Source: Rhinopithecus roxellana (lineage: Eukaryota > Chordata > Mammalia > Primates > Cercopithecidae). Taken from it: DNA of 64,000 bases. The stretch lies in NCBI RefSeq assembly GCF_007565055.1, contig NC_044558.1:77463444-77527443 (forward strand), read 5' to 3'. Below the pieces are notes generated by a model. It was not told the DNA's origin. It saw nothing but the letters and a program-made list of their open reading frames with translations, and ran no database searches. The position numbers and the translations under genes were made by a program. Below, piece after piece: positions 32,375 to 43,384 of this stretch (position 1 is the stretch's first letter; each line of letters starts with the position of its first letter).

Positions 32375-32730
32375 CGATATGGTTTGACTGTGACCCCATC
32401 CAAATCTCATCTTGAATTGTGGCTCCCATAATTCCCACATGTTGTGGGAGGGAGCCGGGGGGAGACAATTGAGTCATGGGGGCGGTTTTCCCCATACTGT
32501 TCTCGTGGTAGTGAAGGAGTCTCAGCAGATCTGATGGTTTGATAAAGGGAAACCCCTTTCACTTGGATCTCATTCTCTCTCTTGCTCCCACCATGTACGA
32601 TGTGCTTTTTGCTTTCGGCCGTGATTGTGAGGCCTCCCCAGCCACATGAAGTTCGTTAAACCTCTTTTTCTTTATAAATTACCCAGTCTCGGGTATGTCT
32701 TTATCAGCAGTGTGAGAACAGACTAATACA
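32375..32730 (+). mobile_element. THE1: Solo MaLR LTR, THE1 type
   Basis: Starts 'cgatatggtttgactgtgac' (the usual initial TG mutated to CG) and ends 'gactaataca'. It contains 'ttcccacatgttgtgggagg' and 'ttataaattacccagtctcg'. A near-perfect 5-bp target-site duplication, gtgac (32370-32374) and atgac (32731-32735), fixes the 356-bp LTR. No internal sequence. Confidence 0.93.
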
Positions 32731-32735
32731 ATGAC

Positions 32736-33681
32736 TTAGGTCTGTTTTCCCAAATCGCTTCTTCAGTGGGCACAGCTCCGTCATCCTGCTGATATATGAG
32801 GCCTTGGAAAAGAACAGGTAACCAGCTGACACCAATATCCAAGATTCAGTCCAAAGTATGTACCCAGTTGTTTCAAAGACTCTATGTTGCTCACGATGGT
32901 GGATATTGACCATTGATCAAGGGACATCTTATAAAGACAAATGCACAGAATCAAGCTACTTGCCACTTATACATCAGATAAATTTTGGGGAAAATCGCCC
33001 TATGCTTTTCTTCATTGCCCTGGGAGCACCTCCCAGGTGGAGAATCCCAAGTCTTCTCCTGCGACTGAAGCTTTCCTCCACGTGGCTCATGAAATCTAGG
33101 TCAGAAGGGAGTGAGACTCCACCCCTGCTTTCCAGGAGGGTTATTCCTTAAAAAAAAAAAAAAAAAAAAAAAAAAGGCTAGATCTGACTTACAGATCCAT
33201 TCATTTACATTCACAGGACCCTAATTATCCTAAAAGAGCAAGGCTGATTTCATGAAAAATGAAGAGACGAAGAGTGCGTCACAAATGTATGATCTGCTCA
33301 TTCAGCAAGTTTAGCCAAGCTCATATTGCCTAGTGTTTCCCTGCTAAAGGTTGCGTTTAGAAGAAACTCTCAGTTTAAAAGGACACAGATCCCAAACCCA
33401 ACAATACAAATACAAAATTTGTCAGCATTTCTTTATTGCAAGTCATGGTCATTGCGACGGGGTGATTCATGCTACTGAGAATCTTCATGTGTTCCAACGT
33501 TGACTCAAATAATGCTATCAGGCTGTGACATCTTTGTCTCTGCCTTTTATCTCTGCTTTAATCTGTATTGGTCTCACCTTTGGGCAAATCTTCTCCAAAA
33601 AGGGGCGCATCGACCCCGGACTGCCAATGTCTTAGCAATACCAGGATAAAGAGAGCAACTGAGGATAAAGAGAGCTGCCTG
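32736..33681. other. Single-copy sequence with an isolated 28-A run
   Basis: An uninterrupted poly-A run at 33149-33176 is not attached to an Alu or L1. The upstream 400 bases include a 97-codon frame (32858-33151) ending at the A run. I recognise neither a parent gene nor a repeat, and I could not find a matching target-site duplication. Confidence 0.4.
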
Positions 33682-34400
33682 TGTGACCGCCCAAAGCATT
33701 CACCTTACTTTCTGCCTAGGTAGAGCCTATTTATGAAAGTGAGGGGATTGCAATGGAGAAAGAGTAATTCATGCAGAACCAGCTGTGCAGGAGCCTAGAG
33801 TTTTACTGTTACTCAAATCAGTCTCCTCAAGCATTCGGGGATCAGAGTTTTTAAGAACTACTTGGTGGGTGGGGGGAAGCCAGTGAGCCAGGAGTGCGGA
33901 TGGGTTATGTAGGAGATGAAACCATGGGAAATGGAAGTTATCCTCTTGCACTGAGTCAGTTCCTGGGTGGGGGCCACAAGATCAGATGAGTCAGTTGATC
34001 GATATGGGGGGTGCCAGCTGGTCCATCAAGGGCAGGGTCTGCAAAATATCACAGCACTGATCTTGGGAGCAGTTTAGGGAGTCAGAATCTTGCAGTCTCC
34101 AGCTGCATGACTCCTACACTATAATTTCTAATCTTGTGGCTAATTTCTCAGTTCTACAAAGGCAGTCTGGTTCCCAAGCAAGAAGGAGGTTTGTTTTGGG
34201 AAAGGGCTGTTATCATCGTTGTTTTAAACTGTAAACTATAAACAACGTTCTTCCCAAAGTTAGTTCACCCTGCGCCCAGGAAGGAACAAGGACAGCTTGG
34301 AGGTTAGAAGAAAGATGGAGTCAGTGAAGCTAGATCTCTTGCTGTCTCAGTTATAATTTTGCAAAGGCGGTTTCACTTGTTCCAACAATATTAATAGTGA
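33682..34400 (-). mobile_element. ERV LTR (ERV1-like), inverted relative of 39165-39854
   Basis: The left edge 'tgtgaccgcccaaagcattc' is the LTR 3' end. It contains 'gcaatggagaaagagtaatt' (33751) and 'cttgcactgagtcagttcct' (33945), and ends near 'tttgcaaaggcggtttcact' (34358). The element at 39165-39854 shows the same blocks in the opposite orientation. Class ERV1 is likely; family not named. Confidence 0.72.
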
Positions 34401-34510
34401 TGATAATAAAGTCCAGCTTGGCTTAGTCCATCCCTACACACTGAGTCAACCATGATGGCAAGAAATACTGAATATTATTCAGCGGGGGCAGCTCTAGCCA
34501 TACCTCCTGG

Positions 34511-34616
34511 AACAAGAGCTTGGGTGATGCACTTTCTTCTCTTTCCTTTTCCTTTCTTTTCTTAACAAGAGCTTGGTTGATGCTCCCTTTCCCTTCCTCT
34601 TCCTCTTCCTTTTCTT
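34511..34616. repeat. 53-bp duplication in a pyrimidine-rich Alu tail
   Basis: The phrase aacaagagcttgg-tgatgc occurs at 34511 and again at 34564, each followed by a CCTTTT/CTTCCT tract that leads into the Alu at 34617. The offset is 53 bases. Confidence 0.85.
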
Positions 34617-34900
34617 TGAAACGGAGTCTCTCGCTGCTGCCCAGAGTGGGAGTGCAGTGGCGCAGTCTCAGCTCACTGCAACCTCCACCTCCCAGGTTCA
34701 AGCAATTCTCTTGCCTCAGCCTCTGGAGTAGCTGGGATTACAGGCAGGTGCCACCATGCTTGACTAATTTTTGTATTTTTAGTAGAGACAGGGTTTCATC
34801 ATGTTGGCCAGAATGGTCCCGAACTCCTGACCTCAGGTGATCCACCCATCTCAGCCTCCCAAAGTGCTGGGATTACAGGCGTGAGCCACCGTGCCACACC
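34617..34900 (-). mobile_element. Alu: Full-length Alu
   Basis: Reverse-complement Alu with a pyrimidine tail of unusual length to its left (an evolved GAAA/GGAA-type A-tail on the Alu strand). A possible short target-site duplication is ctttctt (34532 and 34910). Confidence 0.93.
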
Positions 34901-35537
34901 AGCCTGTGCTTTCTTAATGTGGATTAAGGTAGTGGTCCCAGAAAGGGCATGGAGGCAGTGGGGAGGCCATGACAGCTCCAGTTTGACCAGTGTTGTGATA
35001 AAGATGAGAACACAAAGGCAGGAACTCAGCCCTGCTAGATCACAGGTCATTCCTGAGAGCCCACAGCTGCCCTAAGCATTGAGGAATGGGTAGAAGTGAG
35101 CCCAGCAAAGAGGAAGGAACAGGTGGACTGAATATGGAGTCGAAGGGAGAAGCAGAGGCAGAATTCAGAGAAACAAAGACATAGAGAGAAAACGTGCATT
35201 GATTTGGCTTGGCTGGAGCACAGGAGCTAGTGTGGAAATCCAGACCTGCTGGCCTTGCGAAGCTGTGTGCAGAGTCGGAGCTTTATCCAAAGGCTGCTAA
35301 TAGGAAATTGGTGCATTTTCGTATTTGCATCCTGGGGAGAATATTTATATTTTAGAAATCTCCCTTTCGCAGTAATGAGGCGTTGAAATAATGAAAGTAA
35401 AACATGAGTAGAGATCAACTAATAGTGCAGGAATGTCTGTAAAAGGGTGTGTGGTGGAGTTCTATCTACTAGCACAGTGGAACTGAAAAGAAAACAGTGA
35501 CTGACAGGACAGGAGGGAAGTTCAGGTGAAGTGGCTA
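34901..35537. other. Single-copy sequence
   Basis: No repeat recognised. Confidence 0.4.
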
Positions 35538-36150
35538 TGTTGTCTGGGGTATGCAGCTTTGGGTTCCTTGTTGTGTGCCAGGAAAATTGAGGACACGGAC
35601 ACACATGAGGAGTTTAGGAGTGGAGATTTAATAGGCAGAGAGAAGAGAAAGAGAAATAGCTCTCTCTATAGAAAGAGGGGTCTCCGAGTGGAAAGGACCA
35701 TGGGGTGGGGGCAAATGAGCCGAATTTTATAGCCAGGTTTGAGGAGGTGTCTGATTGACATAGGGTTCACAGATTGGTTCGATCAGGAATGATGTTTACA
35801 TAGTGTTCGGGGAAGGCTGGTGGCCACACCCCAATCTTATTATGGAAATGGGCTTTCCGGTTGATCGGCGCCATCTTGTCTGCTCCTTACTGCACACATG
35901 GCTGACAGAGAAGGGAAGATGGAGCCGCTGTCTTGAACATGTCTAGTCTCCTACTTCCTGCTGGCATTCACCCATGCAAGCTCCCAGCTTGCTTGTCTGT
36001 GTCTGCAGCTCGACTTTACGGGCTGCTGTTTGTTAAAAAATGATTTGGGGCTGCTTTTCATAAAAAAAAAAAAAAAAAAAAAAAAAGCCTTACTGAGGAC
36101 TCCCATACCCTTACTATCTGGCTGAGTGATTTCTTAACTCCTGTATTACA
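35538..36150 (-). mobile_element. ERV LTR, copy B of the three-copy set
   Basis: Reverse complement of the LTR at 20890. The right edge 'cttaactcctgtattaca' is the LTR start. It has TTTATA (TATA box on the minus strand) near 35726, an ATTAAA signal on the minus strand near 35628, and 'gcgccatcttgtctgctcct' (35869). An A-run of about 26 bases at 36061-36086 has expanded at a position where copies A and C have only short A/T runs. Confidence 0.82.
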
Positions 36151-36234
36151 GGGTGTTGGATGACTCCTGGGTTCTTGGTTTAGGAAGTCAGACAAAGGGG
36201 GATATGTATGCTTGCAAAAGGGGGTTCTGGAAAC

Positions 36235-36440
36235 AAGCATTTGGTATTCAAACCCCAGCCCTGTCCTCATTAGCTGTGCAGCTAATGGGCAAGTTCCTTA
36301 CCCTCTCTAAGCCTTAGCCCCTCTATCTGTGAAATGAGGAACAAGATATTACCCATTTTGTAGGGTTCCTGTAAATATAAGTCACTTAGAACAGTCCTGA
36401 CCATAGTGAGCTTTCAGGAAATGTCGGATTCTGATTATTA
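36235..36440 (+). repeat. MIR: MIR, well preserved
   Basis: 'aatgggcaagttccttaccc' (36286), 'tctgtgaaatgaggaacaag' (36326) and 'cacttagaacagtcctgacc' (36383) follow the MIR consensus over most of its length. Confidence 0.9.
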
Positions 36441-36929
36441 CATTCATCTTCATTATTCTTTGCCTCGGAGAACAAATGAGGAGCAGCAGAACGGAGCAGG
36501 AAGAGGATGAGGACTTGTCTGCTGTGGTCATGCTCAGTGTGACCCAGAGACAGGCCCTGAGTCGTGTGACTTGCAGGTGTGCAGCCACGCGTCACTGGCC
36601 CAAACTCACCTTCTTTCCTCCTCCTTCCGGCTCCATCTCAGCCTGAAGCTCCTTCCCTGGAGCAGTCTTTCCATTCCGAAGGACTGGCTCTTCAGAGGTC
36701 CCTTGTCCATAAGCAAGAGCCTCTGGCTGGGACTGCACCACACCCTATTCCTGGCCATGGTCCCCATAGTTGAGGCACTGGCTGGAAGCTCCCTGGGATG
36801 AGGCTGGACCTGGAGCTCAGGGCATGGAGAGAAGCCCACGAGAGGGGAGGATGGAGAGCACCCTGCATGGTGCAGCCAGCATGAGCCGTGTTGGAGTCCC
36901 AGGCAGAAGGAAAAATATTCACCCCCAAT
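36441..36929. other. GC-moderate single-copy sequence
   Basis: No repeat recognised. Several frames overlap on both strands (up to 134 codons, minus), which shows general stop-codon scarcity rather than a gene. Confidence 0.4.
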
Positions 36930-37430
36930 ACATAATTCAATCTCAGTTGTTATTAAGGTCAAATGTTGTATCATAAAGTTACCCATTTTAAAGTGAACAT
37001 CTGAGTGCATTCAGTATATTCACCATGTTGTACAGCCCTGTGTAACTGCAAAATATTTTCATCACACTGAAAGGAAACCGGCAGCCATGAAGCAGTCACT
37101 CCATATTTCCACCCTGCCCACAGCCCCCGAGGACCACCAGCCTCCTTTCTTTCTCTGTGGATTTGCCTATTCTGCATATCTGATGTAGATGGAATTAGAC
37201 GTGGGTACCCAAATGAATACTCAAACCGTGCATGTTATAGTATCAACCAGTCACACTAGAGAAAAGGTGGAAACAATGCAAACGTCCATCGGCAGATGAA
37301 TGGGTGGGCACAATGTGGTCTATCCACACAATGGAATATTATTAACTACAAAAAGGAACAAAACACCGATACCTGCTACCAACACTCTGCTAAGTGAAAA
37401 ATGCCAGACACAAAGTGTACCTATTTTAAT
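36930..37430 (-). mobile_element. L1: Old L1 fragment with inverted 5' segment (twin priming)
   Basis: 36930-37197 is L1M-type 3' UTR in reverse ('gtatattcaccatgttgtac' at 37014, 'tttctctgtggatttgccta' at 37151). 37225-37430 is the adjoining end of ORF2 in forward orientation ('gtggaaacaatgcaaacgtc' at 37267, 'cacaatggaatattattaac' at 37326). The outer end of the inverted part and the inner end of the reverse part are neighbours in an intact L1, as expected from twin-primed reverse transcription. Confidence 0.82.
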
Positions 37431-37999
37431 GTGTATTTTTCCTGATTATTTATTTCTGGAACATTGAACTAAATGAAAAAAAATTAAAAATTGAGAAGCA
37501 GGCATATTAAAAGTTGCAGCATTGTTTTTAATTTTAAATATTTTACTTATACCCCAAATGAAATTTACTATATTTTTATTTTCTTGGCTTTAATGAAGGC
37601 AACCTCATCAATAGTACTTTCATAAAACCTTCATTAAATTATTAAAATTTCCATAAAGCATATGTATAAGGGCACACAGTTTTCCTTTTGCCTTGGGCTC
37701 CAATATCTCAGGATGGCACTGGTGAACCCTGTCTTTATTTAAATTTTTGATATTTTGTCCACCATGGATTTTTTGCATTCATTTTGATTTCTTAACATAC
37801 TTCATTAAAATAGTATTTATCTTGATTGCTGAGATTTGTGGCATGCCCTTAACTTTTGTGTCCAATGGGAGAGTCTAACTTATGTCCCCTGGCCTGGCTC
37901 TGGCGAGGGGACCTCAGAGCCTGTGTCTGGGCTGTTTCAGGGCCGCTGGCTGGTGATCACAAGCGTTGCTGAGAAGGAACCCATTCTGACATGGTGCCA
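37431..37999. other. AT-rich sequence then single-copy sequence
   Basis: Strongly AT-rich to about 37850. The block near 37672 ('acacagttttccttttgcct') may be an old DNA-transposon relic, but I cannot assign it. Confidence 0.4.
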
Positions 38000-38215
38000 G
38001 GCCCTTTCTCAGTGCTTTATCCGTGTCAGCTCACTGAATTGTCACAACTGTAGGGAGTCTGAAGTAGAATGTCAGGCCCTTTTTGACGATGCAGAAATTT
38101 GTTCCCAGAGACACTAAGCAGCTTGTTGAGTCACCAGCCAGGTGGTGAGAAAATTGGAGTTTGAACCCAGGCAGTCGGGCTCTGCAGTCCACACTCTTGG
38201 CTACCCCATTGTCCT
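38000..38215 (-). repeat. MIR: MIR
   Basis: Reverse MIR across nearly the whole element: 'ggtgccaggccctttctcag' (37994), 'caccagccaggtggtgagaa' (38132), 'tttgaacccaggcagtcggg' (38160). Confidence 0.9.
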
Positions 38216-38261
38216 GTCCTGGATGCAACAACAAGCTTGTCTCCAATGTTTGCACAGAACC

Positions 38262-38372
38262 AGGGTGGCCAAATCACTCCAGTTTGCCTGGAACTCTTCC
38301 TGGCTGTAGCAGTACACTTCTGCATCCCAGGAAAGCCCTGAGTCTTGGACAAACTGAGATGGTTGGCTTCCC
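38262..38372. repeat. ~110-bp palindromic MITE-like DNA transposon relic
   Basis: The left end 'agggtggccaaatcactcca' (38262) followed by 'gtttgcctgg' is nearly complementary to the right end 'tggacaaactgagatggttg' (38347) followed by 'gcttcccc'. Together they form imperfect terminal inverted repeats of about 25-30 bases around a short centre. This is the form of a short non-autonomous mammalian DNA transposon. Family not named. Confidence 0.6.
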
Positions 38373-38399
38373 CATCCACAACAGAGCACATAGATTGGA

Positions 38400-38560
38400 G
38401 TTTGTGGAGCTGATTGGAGTCTTTGGCTGTGTTGCTCTGTCACTGAATCACTGTGTGACTTTGGGCCTGTCACTGGACTCCCTGTGCCTCCATTTCCTCT
38501 TTCATAAAAAGGAGTTTACGAGATGATTGTCATTCAGGTTAATGATTTTTTAAATCCCTG
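38400..38560 (+). repeat. MIR: MIR
   Basis: 'cactgtgtgactttgggcct' (38449) and 'tgtgcctccatttcctcttt' (38482) mark a sense MIR. Confidence 0.75.
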
Positions 38561-39164
38561 TTTGGTCTTGGTGTAGATTCAAAAAGAGTGAACCAGGAAA
38601 CTTAATGTAACTGAAATACTTTTAGCTTAGAAAAGAACAGAGCAGAGGGTAACTAGCTCAGAATATTCAGTTGGTGACATGTATTTATGAGATGGAAAAG
38701 TCTATGTCTGACGGGGGACAGAGGCTTATCTTCTAGACTGGAAAGGAGAAGGGGATGGAAGAGTCACTGAAGAGGAGAATACAGGTGAGAAGTAGGGTGT
38801 GGGCTGTTATTTCTCCTGTACAGAGAAGCAACTTGGAAAGGCACATGTAACAGGTAGGACAGTGTGAGTAGGGCCAATTAGGAGGGAAACTGGTTTCTCT
38901 AGAGGATGAAAGCACACGAGGCAGTGCTGACAAAAACAGGATGTGTTAGATCGGGGATTTCAGTCAAGCTGCTGGGAAAAGGGACAAATTACAGAGAAAA
39001 AGGCTGCAGAGTGCCTCTCCCAGTACTTACGAGGTGAGATGAGAAAACCAGGCAGGTGGGATCCTGCTAAAACCAGTCAAGGATCCCCGTGAGAATGAGC
39101 TGCCCTCATAGCTTTTCTGTCTGCTTGGATTTGGAGGCCATCTCCTGGCAATGATTTTATACCA
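38561..39164. other. Single-copy sequence
   Basis: Nothing recognised. A 169-codon minus-strand frame (39027-39536) runs into the LTR to the right and is not supported. Confidence 0.4.
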
Positions 39165-39854
39165 AGAAAGGGAAAGTGCCTTTGCAAAAATTATAACAGT
39201 GAGAAAATTACGGCTGTGAAAGAGATCTGTTCTAACCCACGCCCATCTTGGCTTTTTCTGATTTATTCCTGGGCGTTTGGACTGAGCTGACTTTGGAAGA
39301 CATTTAGCTGATATTAATGGTTTAAATGATAGTAGCCCTTCCCCAAAACTCAACCGCCTTTGTAAAGCTAATGAAAGGCCATCTGGCTGGGGCAGGAGGG
39401 GAATCTGAAGTCTGCTAAAGTGTGGACACACATTGTCAGTCATTCCGGCCAATAACCCACCATTATGGATTGACCTTTTGAAATATAATATCTTTTCAGG
39501 GTTTTCTTTCTTTTTTTTTTTGATATCTGACACCATGTCTCCATGTGGACCAGTCTCGCTCCTGTGACCCCACTCGGAAGTGATTCAGTGCAAGAGGACC
39601 GCTTGGATCTCCTATGACTTCATCTCTACCGCAACACATCAGCAGCAAGCACCCATTGCCTAGCAACCCCCGGCCCTTACCCCACACTGTCTTTGAAAAA
39701 CTCCTGCTTAGGAGTCTTGGATGAGACTGACTTGAGTGCTAACTCCACCTCCCACGTGGCATGGCTAGCCTCCTGTCTGTGAAGCTCTTTCTTTACTGCA
39801 GTGTTGTGGTCTTTATTTGTGCAGTGGGCAGGCAGAACCCCTTGGGTAGTTGCA
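39165..39854 (+). mobile_element. ERV LTR (ERV1-like), sense orientation
   Basis: Blocks shared with 33682-34400 in the same order on the opposite strand: 'gcctttgcaaaaattataac' (39178), 'gattcagtgcaagaggaccg' (39583), 'gtgaagctctttctttactg' (39779), ending near 'ttgggtagttgca' (39854). This copy is more decayed and its left edge is approximate. Confidence 0.65.
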
Positions 39855-40439
39855 AAAGGTCACCTGGAAATGAAGTGACTACTAATTAGGTATGAATCAA
39901 CACGGTGAGCAAAGGTCAGGGGAGAGGTTTGCACTGCAGTGATCGATGGTCTCAAGGGGTCGGGTCGGATTTGCAGTAAAAGAGATTTTCCTGGAATCTG
40001 AATGATGAAGAGTAACTTGGAAACATAAACTTGTGAACTTGTCTTTCCTGCTGATGTGTTCCTAGTCTGGGTAAATCAACTGAAAAGTGTTCACAAATTG
40101 CTTCAACATTCAGGACTGGGATATAGCAATGTTTTCGACTGAATTTTTTTTCTTTTAATAAACTTGTTCTGGTTACTTGAGTGGTGTAGTCACCTTGATT
40201 GCTTTTATACTCCTTATATCCACCAAGGAAGGCCGAACCCAGCCTAAACAGTTCAGCATGGTGGAAGGGAAGCTGCGTATTAATCTGATTTTATACTTAC
40301 TCCTGAGCATAGTAAGATATAGTGTACTTTTACATTTCAAAAATTGTCATGCTGTCCTGGAAGCTTAAATGAATGCAATGCAGTCCTTCTTAATGACGTT
40401 CAAATGTACCCAATTCCTCTTTTTCCATCCCTCCTATCA
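39855..40439. other. Single-copy sequence
   Basis: Nothing recognised. Confidence 0.4.
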
Positions 40440-40935
40440 TTCTCTCTAGACCCCACTATCCTCACCTGGACACCTGCAGCAGGGCCTAACTGACCCTCCT
40501 CTAATTCATTCACACACACTGCCCACAGTGACATCCTAAAGTGTTACAGTGACCACAGCACTCATATTTATAAAATCTTTCACTGCTCCTTGTTGCTCCA
40601 AGAGAGAATGGAAATGTGTTTGCGTAGCCAGCAAGCCCTTGGGGCACCTGGTGTCTTTTACTTATGCTGTTTCATAATTTATGGCTTCCTCCACTTGATA
40701 CCAGTCTCCAGCCAAGTGTAATCCTTCAATGGCCCTGAACTGACTTTCTTGGTCTTTAGGGATTTTGTAATTCCTGCTGCTTCAGCGTGGACCACCTTCT
40801 ATCACCCAGCTCCTCCATACTTGCACCTCCTCCATTCTCTGTCTCGGCTTTCAGATGTCACTGCTGGGGTCTCCTCCTCTGGGAACATGAAACTTCCTAA
40901 GACTGTCGGATGATCTGCCAAAGTTAAGAAAGCCT
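40440..40935 (+). mobile_element. L2: L2 fragment, sense
   Basis: L2 text in order: 'gtgacatcctaaagtgttac' (40529), 'cctgctgcttcagcgtggac' (40772), 'ggctttcagatgtcactgct' (40847), 'cctcctctgggaacatgaaa' (40872). Confidence 0.7.
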
Positions 40936-41305
40936 CCTTGATCTGGGCTGGATAATCTGATTATGTAAATAGGAAAGGAACAAAAATTCGAGTATCCTGA
41001 GACAGAATCTAGTCCAATGTTGATTTAGTCCAGTGTTTACATACTTAGTCTGTCCTCTCCCTGGAGATGGAAATGTCAGTTATCAGGGGCACTGGATGCT
41101 AAGGGCTGACGAGCGGGAGGAAGGCCTCGTCCTTTTGTTTATTTCCAGGGCAGAAGCTTTACCCACTGTCATCTGTGCAATCTGGTTATAACTTCCCCTT
41201 GTTTTATGAGGGCTTCATGAGCCCTATTCCACCCTACTTTTTCAAGGTCACTTCTCCATCCACAGAGCCTATTTGAAGCGCCTTATGCAAGTCAATTGCA
41301 TACTA
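40936..41305. other. Single-copy sequence
   Basis: Nothing recognised. Confidence 0.4.
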
Positions 41306-41597
41306 TTTTTTTGTTGTTGTTGAGATGGAGTCTTGCACTGTCGCTTAGGCTGGAGTGCAGTGACACGATCTTGGTTCACTGCAGCCTCCACCTCCCAGAC
41401 TCTCATGCCTCAGCCTCCCGAGTAGCTGAGATGATAGGCGCCCACCACTATGCCCGGCTAATTTTTGTATTTTTGGGAGAGACGGGGTTTCACCATGTTG
41501 GCCTGGCTGGTCTCAAACTCCTGACCTCAAGTGATCTGCCTGCCTCAGCCTCCCATAGTGCTGGGATGACAGGCGTGAGCCACCGTGCTCAGCCTGT
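41306..41597 (-). mobile_element. Alu: Alu
   Basis: Reverse-complement Alu with a (TTG)-interrupted tail and a small deletion in the 'cctcccagactctcatgcct' region. The 156-codon plus-strand frame here (41296-41766) is an Alu translation read into flanking DNA. Confidence 0.93.
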
Positions 41598-43384
41598 TCG
41601 TTTTTTTCTCAGTCCCACCATAGAGATATCTTATCAAAATGAATGTAGTGACCCTGGCACAGCCCATCACAACCATGCCCCTAAAAAGAAGAACATTAAA
41701 AGAGGAAATTGGGAACTTAAGCCTTTTCTGAGGACATTCTGGAAGGTCCATTATGATACATTTTAATTTCCGGGTACAAGGTTCAAGTCCTAACAGAACA
41801 TTTCATATATTACATTATCTATAAACTCTCTAGAGTGGTCTTTATTCTTCATTAGTTTATGGGATAGAAAATTCATCATTAACCTTGGTCGTGAATAAGC
41901 AGCCATTGACGGTGTAAATGAATGAGCTTGCTTTGTTTGTTTATTTTCAGAATTGAAGAAGTGTGGGTCCGTTGTCTCCTTATGGTAAAGTCTATGCTTA
42001 GGAAATCCTCAGATGTGCTCTTTCATCAAAATGATGCTCAAAACATTCTGTTTTTTCAAGGCCCAAGGATCGGTGCCCCCCACCCCACTCTTGTCCATTA
42101 CCAACAGCATCCTCACAGTCCATTGGAAAGTCCAACATGAAGTAATTACTTTGTTTTCTATGTTTATCACCTGAATAATAGATTCAGGGCCTATCCTCTC
42201 CTGGAAAGCGATTAATCATACCCTTTTGCTGTGTGGCACAGGTTTGATAACACTGGCCTCACAACCATGCCTGGCTGGATTGGAATTGTGGATGATGTTC
42301 ACTAACTGCCTTCAGAAACTGTTCAAGACATTTAATGAAGACACTTGTTTTCTCCATGTTTCTCTTGGCAACAAAAAATATAGCCAATAGCTTTTTCCTT
42401 TGGATTGCAAGTGCTTTCCTAAATCCTCTGTCTTCTTAATGGAAGAAGATTTCCATCTTGACTCCTATTATTTGAGAGATGTGAAAAGCAGATGCTCCAA
42501 ATGTATGTGGGAAACAAAACAAACCAAAAAACCATTTATGAAAAGTACAAAAAGTCGCACACATAACAAAAGCTAAGCCCTTCTTTTCTTCCTCCCTGGT
42601 TAACTTTGGAGCCTTGTTAAAAGACACTCTGAACAAAGAGCTCTTTACAACAACAACAAGTTTCACCAATGCAGAGAGCAATTACAAACTCTGTTTAAAT
42701 GGGCCTCAGAGCCACACATAAAGAGCCAGTGTTGCCCAAGGCTGTTCCCAAGAACATTTCTGAAGTTGGGCTTAAAACAATTTGTTTCCATTATCTTTTA
42801 CTCAAGGTCGGTTCTGGAATAATCTGTGGAATCAATTGCAAATTCAGCATAAACTTCTTCTTGCAGAAACTCTGGTGACATATCATTTAGCTGAATCTCA
42901 CTTGATAGATACTACTAAGAAATTCAAGCATGGGTTTGATATACTATGGACTTCCTTTTTGTAGCTAATACAAGCCAATTCCTGAGAAGACATGGATTTA
43001 AAACATTGTGTTATATTCATCATTAGACACCCTTTTATTTAATCTACTGTACATCCCTAAATAAAATTACAGAGTGACAGGATTCAACTTCGCATCAATC
43101 ATCACTTGAAAATGGGAAGAGTGAGAAAGGGTGGCATCTCCTTGGGGCCCGTGGACAAGGAGAAGTTTCTAATTATTAAGCAGAGAAAATGGAATGCGGC
43201 TTTGCAAAGGCAAGTCAGAGCAAGCTCGCTCCAGTCAGGAGATGTTCAAAAGGTATAGCAGTGGCGGCACCTGAAAAAACCTTGATTCTGTGAACTCACT
43301 CACGCAATGTAAAGCCCAAACCATGGCTTCATATGTTTGAAAAACTCTAGTATATGGTGTGCATTTTAATTATAAAACTCAATC
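41598..43384. other. Single-copy sequence
   Basis: About 1.8 kb without a recognised repeat, which is a long clear stretch for this window. Small frames only. Confidence 0.4.

Noticed and set aside
39027..39536. 169-codon minus-strand ORF
   Set aside because: Runs across unique DNA into the antisense of an ERV LTR; no ERV protein or other domain is recognisable.
41296..41766. 156-codon plus-strand ORF
   Set aside because: Alu translation extended by chance into the 3' flank.
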